Assembly: GCA_021521415.1 (NCBI GenBank)
Contig: JAIQDT010007637.1
Span: 53,250-117,249 of the forward strand
DNA: 64,000 nucleotides
DNA from: Bidens hawaiensis
Taxonomy: Eukaryota; Streptophyta; Magnoliopsida; Asterales; Asteraceae
Direction of reading: 5' to 3'
The position numbers were made by a program, and so were the translations under genes. The stretch's first letter is position 1. Each line of letters opens with the position of its first letter. The notes below the pieces were generated by a model that worked only from the letters and a program-made list of their open reading frames with translations, ran no database searches and was not told the origin of the DNA. Positions 11,734 through 23,602 of the stretch are shown here, piece by piece.

Positions 11734-12060
11734 TATATATCGGTTTAAGGGAGATCTAAATCATCAAGTGAGTCTTTCTTAGAGGGGAATGGGCACTAGT
11801 GTGGGTAAGATTTATGGGTAGTTTATCATATGGCAAACCCACCCCTAACTATGTGGATAGTTTGCCAAATTACAATTTGTGGCAAAGATTTACCATGTGT
11901 TTATATGACCGTTGGAGACTTTTGAAGAAATTAAAGCACCCATTAATAATCAATTTATTACATATAAAGACCACTAACTCTTCTTCATCTTTATTCACTT
12001 AAACATTTCATAATTTTTATTCACTCAACCTTCACCATTTCTATTCACTCAAACCTGCAA

Positions 12061-12345
12061 TGGCTAATTTCTTAAACGATGATCTCAGGATATTCATACC
12101 ACCGAACGATTCTAATAACAATATTTTTTTCAAATGATAGTAGCATACGCTTTTTCAAAGATCTCATCGAGCAAGCCGAATGGGAAGACACGGCAACTTC
12201 ATCGCGCATTTCTAAAAACAACCGTTTGACGTGATCGTGAAAAAGGTAACGAAGTTCTTATGAATGATTATTTTGTGGAGGAACCAAAATATAATGATGA
12301 TGTTTTCCGCTACCGGTTTCGTATGTCGAAACGGTTTCTTAAAAA
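12061..12345 (+). pseudogene. HARBI1-like nuclease, N-terminal remnant
   Basis: Starts with ATG (MANFLNDD) but stops after 26 codons. A later frame reads EVLMNDYFVEEPKYNDD, then FRYRFRMSKRFL, the conserved segment just before the DDE domain of plant Harbinger nucleases. The catalytic domain is absent. Broken by stops and frameshifts. Confidence 0.6.
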
Positions 12346-12497
12346 TTGTTAGTGATGTGGAAGCACAATAGAAAATACAATTATCGGTGGTTCAAGCAAA
12401 AAATCCCAAGGGGGTCGTTCGACCACACAAGGTGGCGGCTCGAACACACGAGGGGGCAGTTCGAACGCACTTCGAGATTACTGAGAGCAATTAAACC

Positions 12498-12949
12498 AAG
12501 GTTTCAAGCATGTTGATGCATGGAAGGTTGTTAAAGACCATGAGAAATGGACTAAGATCGTGTTGTTAGGCGGGGTATCCGTTGGATGTTTAGGCAAGAG
12601 AAATCATCGAATTCTACCAACTACACACAAGGTGCATTCGACGATTTTTACATAACGGACGCGTCGATGCCAGACTTGAACGATGAAATTGGTCCTACGA
12701 AACCGAAGAAAAGGGGTAAAAAGGTCCTTTGGTTCATCAAACCAAATTGGATTGGGTGACAAACTAGATGCATACACGTTAAGAAAGGAAGCAACGCTTC
12801 AAGATTTGGTGGATGCTAAAAAACAACAAGTGAAGGATTCTAGAGCGTTGATTGCGGAACAACACGAGAGTGTAGCCAAAGGGAAGTATGATAAAGACTT
12901 TAAGGCATATACCTGGCCACACGATCATCTAGAGGACGAGGCGCTATAA
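12498..12949 (+). pseudogene. Harbinger-associated Myb-like/NAM-C protein remnant
   Basis: Begins FKHVDAWKVVKDHEKWTK, the Myb-like motif of the accessory protein that accompanies plant Harbinger nucleases. A different frame reads GAFDDFYITDASMPDLNDE then IGPTKPKKRGKK, and 12683-12949 is an open charged C-terminal helix (QDLVDAKKQQVKDSRALIAE). The pieces are in at least two frames. Family name rests on motif order; the accessory protein normally binds element ends with the nuclease. Confidence 0.55.
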
Positions 12950-12995
12950 CCCGCAAACGAGAAATTACGAAAAAATATAATTGACCGAAGGATCA

Positions 12996-13219
12996 TGATG
13001 CAGTTTTGGAAGCGATCAATGGCTCAAGACACTCGTGATAATCAAAGACAATAATTTGAACCAAAGTTTCAAGAACAAAGTTCTTATTAATTATAATTCA
13101 ATATCAAAAACTAATGAAAACTTAACAACCTTCAACCCTATTTATAACTAATATATGAAAAGATAAATATGGAAACTAGATAAATTAAAATAACTCAAAT
13201 AAGGAGATAATCTGAATCA
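12996..13219 (-). repeat. 3' LTR of the short element
   Basis: Direct copy of 14396-14638, sharing TTTTGGAAGCGATCAATG and the terminal AAGGAGATAATCTG. Polypurine tract lies just right of 13219 (minus-strand upstream). Confidence 0.8.
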
Positions 13220-13826
13220 TACTCCCCATCTTTGAAAAAAACTCGTCCTCAAGTTTTACCTTCGAACGGAAGCCACTCGGATCAAACGGAAGATCAACCT
13301 GATTCTTATTTAGTATCATCGCCATCAGCTCACTAGACAGTTCACCTTCATTGGTCGTTTCGCCGCACTCTGGAACAATGCCACCTGGGTCGAAGGGATG
13401 GCTGAATCGATTCTCGTTTGCTATCAATTTTGGGCTCACACATTTACAACTATCAAAACCTTTTCGTGGACCATCATTTGATTTCAACTTGACAAATAAG
13501 TTTTCAACCGACTCATCATTTTCAATCTTTTTATCCTTGGAATTATCTTTTCCAATTACCAAATATGCATGCTTCCCACGTGGATTACCACGTTTATCAC
13601 CCACAACATTATCAAAAGTCAAATCACCATAATTATTAGCCATATTCATAATGCAAATAACACAAGATTCTCCAATTACTTGATAACCTATTCTCTTTTT
13701 AGTTTCCACCAAATTAGCCTTAGTCAAATCTCCTTCCATTTGAATTCCCATATTATCAGGAAAGTTGGTAGGACTTATCATGGACGGATAATGAGGCCCA
13801 GTAGGAGCCATCGAACCACCTAACAC
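13185..13826 (-). CDS. Gag/polyprotein-like frame of the short LTR element, function unknown
   Basis: Open frame of 213 codons that runs into the 3' LTR. It has an internal repeat of PFDP (SHPFDPGGIVPE and DLPFDPSGFRSK) and a Lys/Asp-rich middle. No catalytic motif, zinc knuckle or membrane segment is visible. Sequence to its right, read through stops in a related frame, resembles linker regions of Gypsy polyproteins, so this may be a shrunken gag-pol remnant. The role is not known. Confidence 0.5.
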   Translation of the reverse strand: MLGGSMAPTGPHYPSMISPTNFPDNMGIQMEGDLTKANLVETKKRIGYQVIGESCVICIMNMANNYGDLTFDNVVGDKRGNPRGKHAYLVIGKDNSKDKKIENDESVENLFVKLKSNDGPRKGFDSCKCVSPKLIANENRFSHPFDPGGIVPECGETTNEGELSSELMAMILNKNQVDLPFDPSGFRSKVKLEDEFFSKMGSMIQIISLFELF

Positions 13827-14179
13827 CGTAAGAACATCACCATTTTTAACGATCGTACATTCTTCCTCATCTCCATACTTGTCATATATGGGTTGAGATG
13901 CATAGATAAAATCATCACCGTAATGATACTCCTTCCCAGAATACTCATCTTCAGGGAAATCAATCCTGTCGTCATATAAAAAGGGATCTACTGACGAACA
14001 ATATTGATTTATCGGTTCGTAGAACTAGGGTAGGTGAACGCCAAACGGATGCGGCTCTCCATCGCCACCTTTGTCCCAGACGACGGTGCTCGACTCGGTT
14101 TCCGCCTTGCACATCTCCTGTTGTAATTCAAGATAGCGGACTCGTTTTCGGAGCCTTCAATCTCTTCAAGGTCATGTAC

Positions 14180-14395
14180 TCATTGTTGGAGTCGTTTGAT
14201 ATTCTTAAGATCTTGTGGGTCGGAACATACTCCACCGCTGCCTCGGTCGGTGACTCTGCGAGGAGGAATTCGATCTTCACCACGAGCAGGTGAATAGAAA
14301 ACACTTATGTCGTTGCCTCTGTCGGAGACTCTACGATCAAACAAGTATTCACCTCCATGTCGAGCCATTTGAGAACCAAAATCTCTGATACCAAC
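14180..14395 (-). pseudogene. N-terminal gag-like frame of the short LTR element
   Basis: Begins just inside the primer site (MARHGGEYLFDRR) with two similar Arg/Asp-rich units (RRVSDRGND and RRVTDRGSGG), and ends in a short helix DLKNIKRLQQ before a stop. It resembles the charged N-terminal region of some Gypsy gags. Continuation into 13185-13826 needs frame changes. Confidence 0.45.
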
Positions 14396-14396
14396 T
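14385..14396 (-). other. Primer binding site, initiator tRNA-Met type
   Basis: The minus strand reads TTGGTATCAGAG immediately after the LTR end, the common plant LTR element primer site. Confidence 0.75.
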
Positions 14397-14638
14397 GATG
14401 CAGTTTTGGAAGCGATCAATGACTCAAGACACTCATGATAATCATAGACGATAATTTGAACCGAAGGTTTAAAAACAAAGTTCTTATTTATTCTAATTCA
14501 ATATCAAAAACTAATGAAAACTTTAACAACCTTCAACCCTATTTATACTAATACATGAAAAGATAAACATGGAAACTAGATAAACACAAAATAATAAAAG
14601 ATATTAAAATAACTCAAATAAGGAGATAATCTGCATCA
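14396..14638 (-). repeat. 5' LTR of the short element
   Basis: 243 bp, TGATGCAG to TGCATCA, followed by the duplicated target GATCA. Confidence 0.85.
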
Positions 14639-15040
14639 GATCATCTACTTTAGATGTTCGGTGTTTTAATTTTTTTGGTTTTGATCGTCATATTTTATTT
14701 TTTTGGTTTTCAATTATGTAATATTTTTAATTTTAATTACATTTAATTGTTTTATTTATTTTTAAATTTTAACAAAAAACAAAAAAAGTTTTAGGGTACT
14801 TGTGGGTAGGTGTTTCCAGTATTTTCAGGTTTGTGGGTACTTAAGTGTAAATATAAAATAACGGTGTATAATTGGTCGATGCATGGGTAGTACCTATAAA
14901 TGCCCCTTCCCCTCTTATCCACCCTTCAAAAGTTCAAATTGCCTCCATCTAAAAGCCTTTTTGGATTAACTTTGTATAATTGTTCTCTTTTTTTTTCTTT
15001 TTAACTTTTGTTACAAGTAATTTCACATCACAATAGTTAA

Positions 15041-16982
15041 TGTCACACCCCGACCTAGGGCCTAGGCGAAAGACCAATAGTTGGTACCTGTTTTGAAAAT
15101 ACATGAGAGTTACGTTCTTTTAGTGGAAGTCTTTTGAATAAAATATCTTTATATTGAAAACTCGGGATTTAATACCCGTTATATATTTCAAATACCTTTG
15201 TGATTTGAAAGTATCATTCTTTATAATATTTGGAATTAAATATCTGAGCCATCAGATCATCTCTAATGACTATATCCCAATCTTCAAATCTGTTTTGCTT
15301 ATCTATTCTAACATTTACTGTTTCCCTGAAATGAGGGGAAAATACGTCAGCTATGTGCTGGTGAATAACGCTGACTCAATAAAAGGTTTCATGATTCATC
15401 ATAACATAATCACATTCTTTAATACAAAATCACCTTCGTAATGACACAACACCAATAGCATTCAACGACTCAGTGGGCCTTATCCCATCTCATTGGAACT
15501 AAAAAATACCAATAGACCACATAATCAGACTTCACTCGCCCTAGAGACAGTCACTTGCCTCATGGTTAGTATGTTTGTAGTGTGCCCACTACAAATCATA
15601 TATGTATGGATCCATACACATATATTTTAGCTTGAGTGTTTTGTACTACCTTGTATCAAAACATTTTTAGAGGATTTAAACCAACCCTCATGCAAATACT
15701 TTCATAACTCTTTACATATGGATAACAGTCCGTAGTTTATAAGAGTAAACATTTCATAAGCATAGAGGATTCGTACCAATCCGCATATAAATCTTTTCTG
15801 ACTCTTTATCTATGGATAACCCTCCATAGTAATCTTTAGTACATAGACGTATTCACGTCATAAAACATTCACAAAAAGGTTGGACGTATTCACCTTTGTT
15901 CTTGATCAGTGTATCTTACTGATTTATGCTTTCTTTCCATCTCGGACCTATAGTACGAGAATAACCTTTGTATAAATACCTAGATCAACGATCTAGCTTC
16001 AGATTTATAGTATGTTTCGTATAGCTTAACCTTGATAAATCATTTCTTTCTATAAAATATATGGACCTTTAGTCCTTTTGTTTATTTAACGATCATATAC
16101 TATGTTTCTTCTTTAGGAAGAAACATCTATACTGGGTTTCTTCTTCAAGAAGAAACATTAATCTAATCATAACCTTTGCATCCATTTCTTAATCACAAAG
16201 AAGTATTATTTTATTCCTTACGTTTCTTACTCACAAAGAAACAATACTTTACTATAATCTTTACTTATGAAAAAGTATATTATGTTTACTGTAATCAAGG
16301 TTCGGGCTATACCCCCCCCCCCCCCCCGACTATAGTCTAAATCATTATAATAATAAAATAATATTTAAGCAGAACCCCTACCTTTTGCGGGTATTCGAAG
16401 TTTATTTGCCTAAGCTTGTACGGGCAGCACTTCTACTTTCGTATCACGTACTTAAAGCTTAAACTGTCAGGATCTTGCTTCCAGCTTTCTTAACAAATCT
16501 ACAGGGCGTCCAAACTCCAATACTTGCACAAATCATGAGAAATCAAGACCTCGGAATCTCACAATAGTCGGGCACGCGTCCCAAGGTTATGTGTGTGTAA
16601 AGAATGGTGTTTTTTGGGATAAATATGCTTCAAACCCGTAGCCTTCTTTTATAGGCAATGTTTTGGCCACCATCGCGTAGCGCGATGGGGCTTTCCGCTG
16701 GCCATCGCGTAGCGCGACGCCACAATCCACCAGATTATGCCACGTGTTGACACATGGTTGGACAAGTGTATCCGGTTACTTAACGTGGTCATCGCGTAGC
16801 GCGACGCCCCCTTTTTCTTATTTTTTGGGAACCATCATCGCGTAGCGCGATGCTTAACATATCCTACCCATCGCGTAGCGCGATGGGTCTAAAAACTAAA
16901 AATTTTTATTTTATACCCTTTAAGTTTCAAAATTGACATTTTTAATCCAAAACTTAAATAGGGTATTTCTCGAGATGTTACA
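15041..16982 (-). repeat. Solo Gypsy LTR with GTTAA duplication
   Basis: Reads TGTCACACCCCGACC at the left and CGAGATGTTACA at the right, i.e. TGTAACAT... to ...GGGGTGTGACA on the minus strand. It is flanked by GTTAA at 15036-15040 and 16983-16987. No gag, pol, primer site or purine tract adjoins it, so it is a solo LTR of 1942 bp. Termini resemble those of the Gypsy LTR at 33650-36017. It holds a C16 run (16312-16327) and a five-copy palindrome array. Confidence 0.85.
16671..16885. repeat. Five copies of the palindrome CATCGCGTAGCGCGATG
   Basis: Copies start at 16671, 16703, 16790, 16836 and 16869. The 17-mer has 7-base arms around TAG and can form a GC-rich hairpin; two copies end CGACG instead of CGATG. 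Spacers differ and are unrelated, so this is not a simple tandem repeat. Confidence 0.9.
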
Positions 16983-17686
16983 GTTAATTAATTTATCAAC
17001 TGCATATACAATGGAAGCAATTGTTACGGGCGATTGTGTATTTGTAACATAGTATATCGAGGTTGATATAGATCATGGTATGTTTTAACCTAAACAATGA
17101 TATAAATTTACAAGTTATACGATTAAGTAAACATGTCTCAAAAGTTAGATTCAATTACAATATGTTAATAAAAAGAAGACTTAATTGCAGTTATGGTCCA
17201 TATGGTGAAACCTAAAACATAGATTTCAACTCCGTGATGGCATTTTCGCAAATAAGGCCCCTGTGGTGGTCCTTCTTTACAATTTGGGTCCATCGTTAAC
17301 TAATGTCTTTTAAAAAATACTGCAATTACGTTATTACCCCTGATCAATTATTATTATTATTGTCGTCGTCATCATCATCATCATCATCATCATCCTTATT
17401 ATTATTATTATTATTATTGTTATTATTATATTTGCTTGAACCATTTCATTATCTTCAGATGTAATTTGGGAAGATTTTCTTTACTCAAATCCAAATATTC
17501 ACACTCGTTAAAACTTCTCCATTGCCACGCTACTGAATCGATGAGAACAAAGCGTTAATCGCTGGTGACGGGCGGGCATGGATTGTTAGGGTTTTTCCGG
17601 GAAGCTGCAGGTTTTTTTCGGGGAGTTGTGATTAGGGTTAAGAAGGGTGTGTGTGGCTTTGCTACAGATTCGTGGTGAAGGTAGGT

Positions 17687-18309
17687 AGGGATGGCAACGA
17701 GTCAGGTTCGGGCCGGGTATTACTAATCCCATACCCGTACCCGGTTATAAAATTCAGTCCCATACCCAGCCCATCACCTGTTGGGTATGTGTCGGGTATC
17801 TGGTATACCTGCGAGTATCATTTATACCCATTAAATTGTTAAAAAAAAATCGTTAGGATTTTTAAGTAGATTTTTTTATCAATAAAGTTATCGTGTATAT
17901 TTTTATTTATATATGAACTGTTACAAACTAAAATATGAAACATTACATTTATATAAACGTTATCATAAATAAAATACTAATACTATAACTTCTGTATAAC
18001 TTTATGTATAAACTTGGTAACAAATAAAACGTAAATAATACTTTTTAATACATATCTTAAATAAAAATGATTAAGAAAAATTGAAAGTAATAATAAAAAA
18101 TTTTCGGGTATATAGTTCGAGTAAACGAGTAGGTCTTTTCGGGTAATCGGGCCGGGTATCACCAAATCGCATACCCAGCCCGTACCCGCGAAAAATTTTA
18201 AAAATAATCCCATACCCGGTCCAATACAAGTCGGGCTTCGGGTATACCCGTCCCAAGTGATTCGAGTTTCCGGTATAACCATCAGGTTCGGGTTATTTTG
18301 CCTTCCCTA
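17687..18309. mobile_element. Non-autonomous hAT-like MITE with GGGTACCCG-type repeats
   Basis: Termini TAGGGATGGCAA and (reverse) TAGGGAAGGCAA match at 11 of 12 bases. Subterminal regions are full of CATACCCG/CGGGTAT repeats on both sides, and the middle is AT-rich. This is the usual build of small plant hAT elements. The flanking 8-mers are only partly alike, so the duplication has decayed. Nested in the long-TIR element. Confidence 0.6.
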
Positions 18310-18365
18310 TGTGGTAGGTATTTGGGGGTTTGGAGAAGGTGGTGGTGATGGCGGTTCCGATGATC

Positions 18366-18368
<3 letters not shown>

Positions 18369-18400
<32 letters not shown>
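18369..18400. repeat. GA microsatellite
   Basis: About 15 GA units inside the long-TIR element. Confidence 0.9.
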
Positions 18401-18403
<3 letters not shown>

Positions 18404-19062
18404 TGGCGGTGAGGTGGTGATAGCTAGCAGTAGGTGGTGGTGGTGAGATATGATCTTTAGGGTCCTGATATGGTGTGGGTGGATAAGGGATTTGACTTTT
18501 AAAAGTCAAAATTACAAGTTTTGGTGATAGATCTGGAACGAACTCGTTTGTAATCTGAACAACTCTCTCTTCAAATTCATCTATAATATTAAGCCCACGC
18601 CGGCATCCATGGAGGAACGAATGATGGTGGGTCATTAGTGGGTTAGGGGTTTGAGAGGGGATATGTAAAGGGGGCTGAGAAAGGAGCGTTGGACGGTGGT
18701 GTTGGGTGGTTTATGGCGGCAGAGAGGGCGGATGGTGGCAGTGGCGGCGGAGGAAGGGTGATTAAATTGGGGAGTGACTGTTGTAATTGAAGAAATCAGA
18801 TCGGCGCGGCGGACATTGTTTCTGTTGGAAGCGATTGGAGAAGATCAAGAATTTATTATTATATTAGGTTTATGTGTGAAAAGACCGGTTTACTCTTCAG
18901 TTTAACAGAAATCATTAATAGAAATCTAATAGAAAACCCAAATTGCAAAAAAAAATAATAAAATAAATGACCATCACAGTGGCCTTATATGCGAAAATAC
19001 CATCACAGGGTTGAAAGTTACGCTTTAGACGACCACAGAGGCCATAAGTGTAATTAAGTCTT

Positions 19063-22000
19063 AAAAAAACTTGCACGTATAGAAAAAAAATAAATGAAAG
19101 TATTATTAGGTTAGAAAAGATTAGAAAAAGTTAATGGTTAAAAATGTAAATTAATTATTAAAAAAAGCAACCGTCCAATGGTGAATTGCAACTATTCATC
19201 TCATTTTGAAATGTATACATGTATAATTAGGTTTTGTCCCCTCGTATTACACGAGTTTTTTTTACATTTTCATTTTTTAATATTTATCTTTTGAATTTTA
19301 ATTTTATTTATTGTAAAAAAGTTAATAATATACTTAGAGTTTAATGATGAAAGAGTTATACAAATAAATGATATGCTATAACCCGTTTAAAAATTATATG
19401 GATTTGGTGACCCATGACCCGTTTATTTTCTATTATAAAATTGTTTCTTAATTATAAATAATATATATTTTTTTTAAAAATCAGATATTAATTTTTAGTA
19501 TATCCCTCTTTTATAGGAATTCATGTCAAATATTTGGTAAAATTAATTTTTAATTTTATGAGGTGTTACCCGTTTAAGAGCTATCTGAGTTTGGTGAGAC
19601 TCATACCCATTAATTCGGGTTAAATGCATGAGAAGTCTTCTTACAAATAAAGCAACCTAGCGGCTTGAGAGAACTTAGGAAGCAACCATAGAGCTTTTAA
19701 ATGTTTGTTTATATATATTAGTAATATGTTTGTTTATATGATGTTAAATGTTTTATTATTTAATCCATATCAAATTAACCATTTATCATTTTAATTTGAA
19801 AAAAATAGGTATAAAGAAAGTCTAAAACCATAGCACCCCATACACACCACACTTTGTTATAACTCCATAGATATCACCAACTTAATGACATAAATGACAT
19901 CGGTGGTACCGACAAAATATCACCAACTTAATTGGAAAGATGTATGAGACCACGTATGGAACATTATGGTTTCCATTTGACCAGTGTGAGACACCAACTC
20001 ATGTGAAGATGATGTGGTGGAGCAACATTGACTAATGTTTTCTAGGTTTAATTAGAGAGGAACAACTTGAACTACGAGATCATGGGATCCACTAACACCG
20101 TTTTAACTAATTAGATTAGGTAAACATAAAATCTTATGTTAGATAGATAGCCTTCAAGGAGATGATTACAATCTTCTTGTAACCCACTCATAGGACTGAG
20201 TTGTATGATTAAAAAGGTATATCAAGGGTTGCCCAAAATCTTAACTTGAAGCGAATATGGTGGGAGGCAATTGAGAAGATAAAAAGTTGTGTATATACAC
20301 ACTAGATGGGTGCAAGCTTTTTAGATGTGAAGGCATAAAAAAGTTATAAAAAAAGTGAATATATAATCATATAAAATAAAATTTTCATAATACAAGAACA
20401 ACTTATCTTATAGTATATGTACTTTTCATGCTAAGAGTTTAATATATGGTTTCTTTCTAAAATGTATGATTATAAATTAAATTCAAACATGTGTGTATAA
20501 ACTACTAATGCGTTAATATATAAAAGTTGAAATTGTCCATTTAAAAAAAAAATTTATCAACAAGTGATAATTGATATTATGTTGAAGACTATCTGATTTA
20601 CTACGTAATTTCTACTTACATGAAGTCTCATTTAGGTTTTCTTAGTAGTTGCACATACACTTTGTATGGAAAAACCGAAAAACCATTAATTTGCTAATTT
20701 TTCCCGAGGGTCATGGGTATTATTTTATCCAAAATTTGTAACTTTGGATAAGATAGAGTAGTTGTAACTGATTAAAGTGGTCCATTTACATTTTTTATTA
20801 ATGATTAGTAATAATTATAGTAATCACTAATCAAGAAATATAAAAGGTCATTTGTTGCACCCTCTACTACGGACCTCTCTCTGAGTCTCTTCTTAATCCA
20901 CTACCATGCCACAAATATTTTTGTCCTTTTTCGTCGGAGGGCGTCGGTGTGAAGGCGCATGTCGACGCTCTAATATAGTTAATATGAGTTACTATAAATT
21001 ATAATGGGATATATGAGTTACCACTTACCACGGACGTTCGTTATGGTTTTTAATAACCTTAAAATAAGAACGCTTAAATGTAAAAATTGTTAAAGTTGTA
21101 CTGTTGTAGTGTATTATTTTATTACTTTTACCAAATTCCATAAAATAATAATTGGATTTTAACATATTCCAAAACGTGTTAATTACTTTGTAGAAAAACT
21201 ACTTAAATTCATTAAAATTATGTCTCAAAATCTTGCATCGCGATTGAAATCTTTTATATCAACCATCACTGATTTTGACGTCGATATAATAATCACCTTA
21301 ACTTATAAAAGTTTTATGTAAAATGCGTTCAAAATCCTTTATCTTAACAATCTATATTTATACGACGTCGTCACACAAAATTAGAAGGATTTGACTTTGG
21401 ATGTTGGCTAAACTTCAGGTTTTAACAAAAGTCGTAACTTCATGGGAGAAACGTGAATTACATATTTGACTCACCATCGTCTAAATATTTAATGTGATAA
21501 AAGTATTTTTTTTAACAAATATAACAGAAAATATAGTTGGATAATGAAAATTTATATATGAAATATTTAATATAGGATGCGTTTAGTAGAAGGTTGTTGA
21601 CGGTGCTTTAAATGATAATAGCATACAATTTACTTTATTTAAAATTGAAAGAGTTCTAAAAATAATAAAAGGTGCATTTAAGGTTGATCGGTCGGTATAC
21701 ACCACGCGACCGGGTGCGGTGCTCACGTGGCTCACGTGAGCTCATGCAAACACCACGCAGTTTAGCCTCACCTCATGTGTAACGGTTTCCCAGCCACCCT
21801 GGTCACGTGCCTCATTTCACCCTTTGGCCAATCAGGTTGTTTCTTCTCTTTTTTTTTCTTAACTTCTTTTTGTTAGTAAAGTTACAAGGAATTACTGAGA
21901 ATAGAACATGGGCTGAGTGGTAAGGTTGAATGATAAAAAAAACTGAGTTTGGCGTTGATGTGACGAATGATTAAAAATGAAAAGAATTGTGTATAATACA

Positions 22001-22486
22001 ACCTAACAGAAAACGTGTTAGTTTATGAAAAAAAAGATCAAATTCATTAAAAGCTTGACTAAAACATTAAATAAAATGAGGAGAATTGCCTATAAATGTA
22101 ATTTTATATGTTGCTGGTAACAACTTAAATACGTTTTTCTAATTTCATCATATAAAATAATTAATCAAATTTAATAAAGTTTTTTAGAAGGGAAAGAAAA
22201 TAATGGGACCGGACGGATGGACGCACGTGAAAAGAAGAGGTAGCAAAACAAAAGCGGCTTTTGGGCTCACGAAAGGGCAGGTCACTTTGACTTGTTTGCT
22301 AGAAGTTATAACGTGACCTCGTATAGGGTTTTATGCCACGTGGTCAGACAGGATCTTTCAACATCACATATTTTTAGTTGACTACACCATGGTATTCATT
22401 AAAAAAGAAAAAATATAACAAATCTATGGATTTTTATCTAAACCGTGTCACACATTTATAAGACCATCCTTCTTTATGGGATAAAT
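19063..22486. other. Intergenic, AT-rich, no gene seen
   Basis: No credible frame over 60 codons and no element boundary that I could pair. CACGTG-containing sequence at 21720-21810 and 22336 is listed separately. Confidence 0.5.
21720..21810. promoter_or_regulatory. Cluster of CACGTG boxes
   Basis: GCTCACGTGGCTCACGTGAG holds two CACGTG cores, and GGTCACGTGCC near 21803 holds a third, followed by a CCAAT-like GGCCAATCAGG near 21829. A further CCACGTGG is near 22336. G-boxes bind bZIP/bHLH factors. No gene start is visible nearby, so function is speculative. Confidence 0.25.
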
Positions 22487-23203
22487 ATTGGGGTATTTTG
22501 GTTTAAGATTATGAAATTAAAGGGGAATGAAATAAGAGAATAATTGGAATGGATAAATAAATGAAATAAATTATTATTATGTTTGTCTTGTTTGGTTAAC
22601 CTATATGATTGAAATGAATTATTACTTTATATGTTGTTTGGTATCCAAAAAAATTGTATGAATGAAATAGAAATAATAAAAACACTCATATCTCGAAATA
22701 TTTTTTACTACAAAAAAAAACTACATTGGCGGTGGTGGTGGGTGGTAGTCTGGTGACGAAAATGGGGGTGGCGGTGGCGACGGTGGTGGCGGTCAGGCGG
22801 CAGGGGGCGATGGTTGTGGTGGGGCGGCGGTGGCAGCATTGGTATTGATGGCGATGGTTGGGTGGTGGCAACGGTGGTGGCGGTCAGGCAGCGATAGTGG
22901 TGGTGGCGGAGATGGCTAAGTGGAGGCGAAGACAATGGTTGCGGTGGTTACCGCAACGATGGTGGCGGCGGCGGTGGTGTTGGTGGTGGCGATGGTAGTG
23001 GTGGTGTTGTTGAGAAAGTATGGTGAACGAGGAATGGAATGAAAAAAAAAAGAATGGGGGAGGGGAATGAATAGTTTTGATGGAATGAGCTTCCATGTGT
23101 AATGGATGATTCAATTCCATTGATCAACCAAATATCACTTTTTTCATTCCTACGCAATGAATCATTCTATTCCCTTTGTCATTACTACATATCAAACGCT
23201 ACC
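22487..23203. mobile_element. MITE-like element with GGTGGT-rich core
   Basis: Right end reads ATCAAACGCTACC followed by TTA, like the TTA-flanked MITEs at 54814 and 56980. The ends carry GGAATGAAAT/ATTCATTCC-type repeats, and the core (22730-23010) is a run of GGTGGT and GGCGGT triplets. The left boundary is uncertain. Frames here are low-complexity shadows. Confidence 0.4.
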
Positions 23204-23345
23204 TTAGAGGTTAAAAGCTGTCATATAACATGTTTTAACTCTTTAACCACTTCTTTAAACAAATGTGGCGCCAAAGGGGCCTTTTTCGGCTTTTTCATTA
23301 GTGTGTTAGCGTCTAAGAGGGCTAGATCTGGGATGGGGGTACAAG

Positions 23346-23571
23346 TAGAGGTGCACAAATCGGTTTTTTAAAAAAAACCGGTTCGGTTATTAACCGGACC
23401 GGTTTTTTTTGGCCCGGAAAAAAACCGGTTCGGTTAATAACCGGTTTTTGTATCTGAAAACCCTAACCGGTCTAACCGGTTAGGACCGGTTTAGAAACCG
23501 GTTAGAACCGGTTAATAAACCGGTTTTTTTATTAACCGGTTTTTTAATAACCGGTTTTTAGGTTAACCGGT

Positions 23572-23602
<31 letters not shown>

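Larger units (their letters stand above)
12996..14638 (-). mobile_element. Short non-autonomous LTR retrotransposon (1.64 kb) with GATCA duplication
   Basis: Two direct repeats, 12996-13219 (224 bp) and 14396-14638 (243 bp), start TGATGCAG and end TGAATCA/TGCATCA. The whole is flanked by GATCA at 12991-12995 and 14639-14643. On the minus strand an initiator-Met-type primer site (TTGGTATCAGAG) follows the right LTR, and a purine tract (AAAGATGGGGAGTA) precedes the left one. The 3' LTR lacks about 19 bases present in the other. There is no RT, integrase or RNase H, so it must have been moved in trans. Inserted in the Harbinger remnant. Confidence 0.85.
11782..14914 (+). mobile_element. Decayed PIF/Harbinger transposon, split by an LTR element
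   Basis: Termini GAGGGGAATGGGCA and (reverse complement of the right end) GAGGGGAAGGGGCA match at 13 of 14 bases. Both are flanked by TTA (11779-11781 and 14915-14917), the duplication characteristic of PIF/Harbinger. Without the 1643-bp LTR insertion and its 5-bp duplication the element is about 1485 bp. It keeps pieces of both usual genes, a nuclease (12247-12345) and a Myb/NAM-associated-like protein (12498-12949). It looks like an internal-deletion derivative and is not autonomous. Confidence 0.75.
17176..19062. mobile_element. Long-terminal-inverted-repeat element (Mutator-like or foldback)
   Basis: About 110 bp at the left (AAGACTTAATTGCAGTTATG ... CCTGTGGTGGTCC) is repeated inverted at the right end (AAGACTTAATTACACTTATG on the other strand). 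Long diverged TIRs suggest a Mutator-like or foldback element; no transposase is present and no clean 9-bp duplication is seen. The interior has a hAT MITE, a GA microsatellite and GGTGGT-rich sequence. Confidence 0.6.

Noticed and set aside
18282..18635. 117-codon minus-strand frame with SLSLSLSL
   Set aside because: Driven by the GA microsatellite and GGTGGT sequence within a long-TIR element.
22686..23157. Several His/Pro-rich minus-strand frames
   Set aside because: Shadows of GGTGGT repeats in a MITE-like element.
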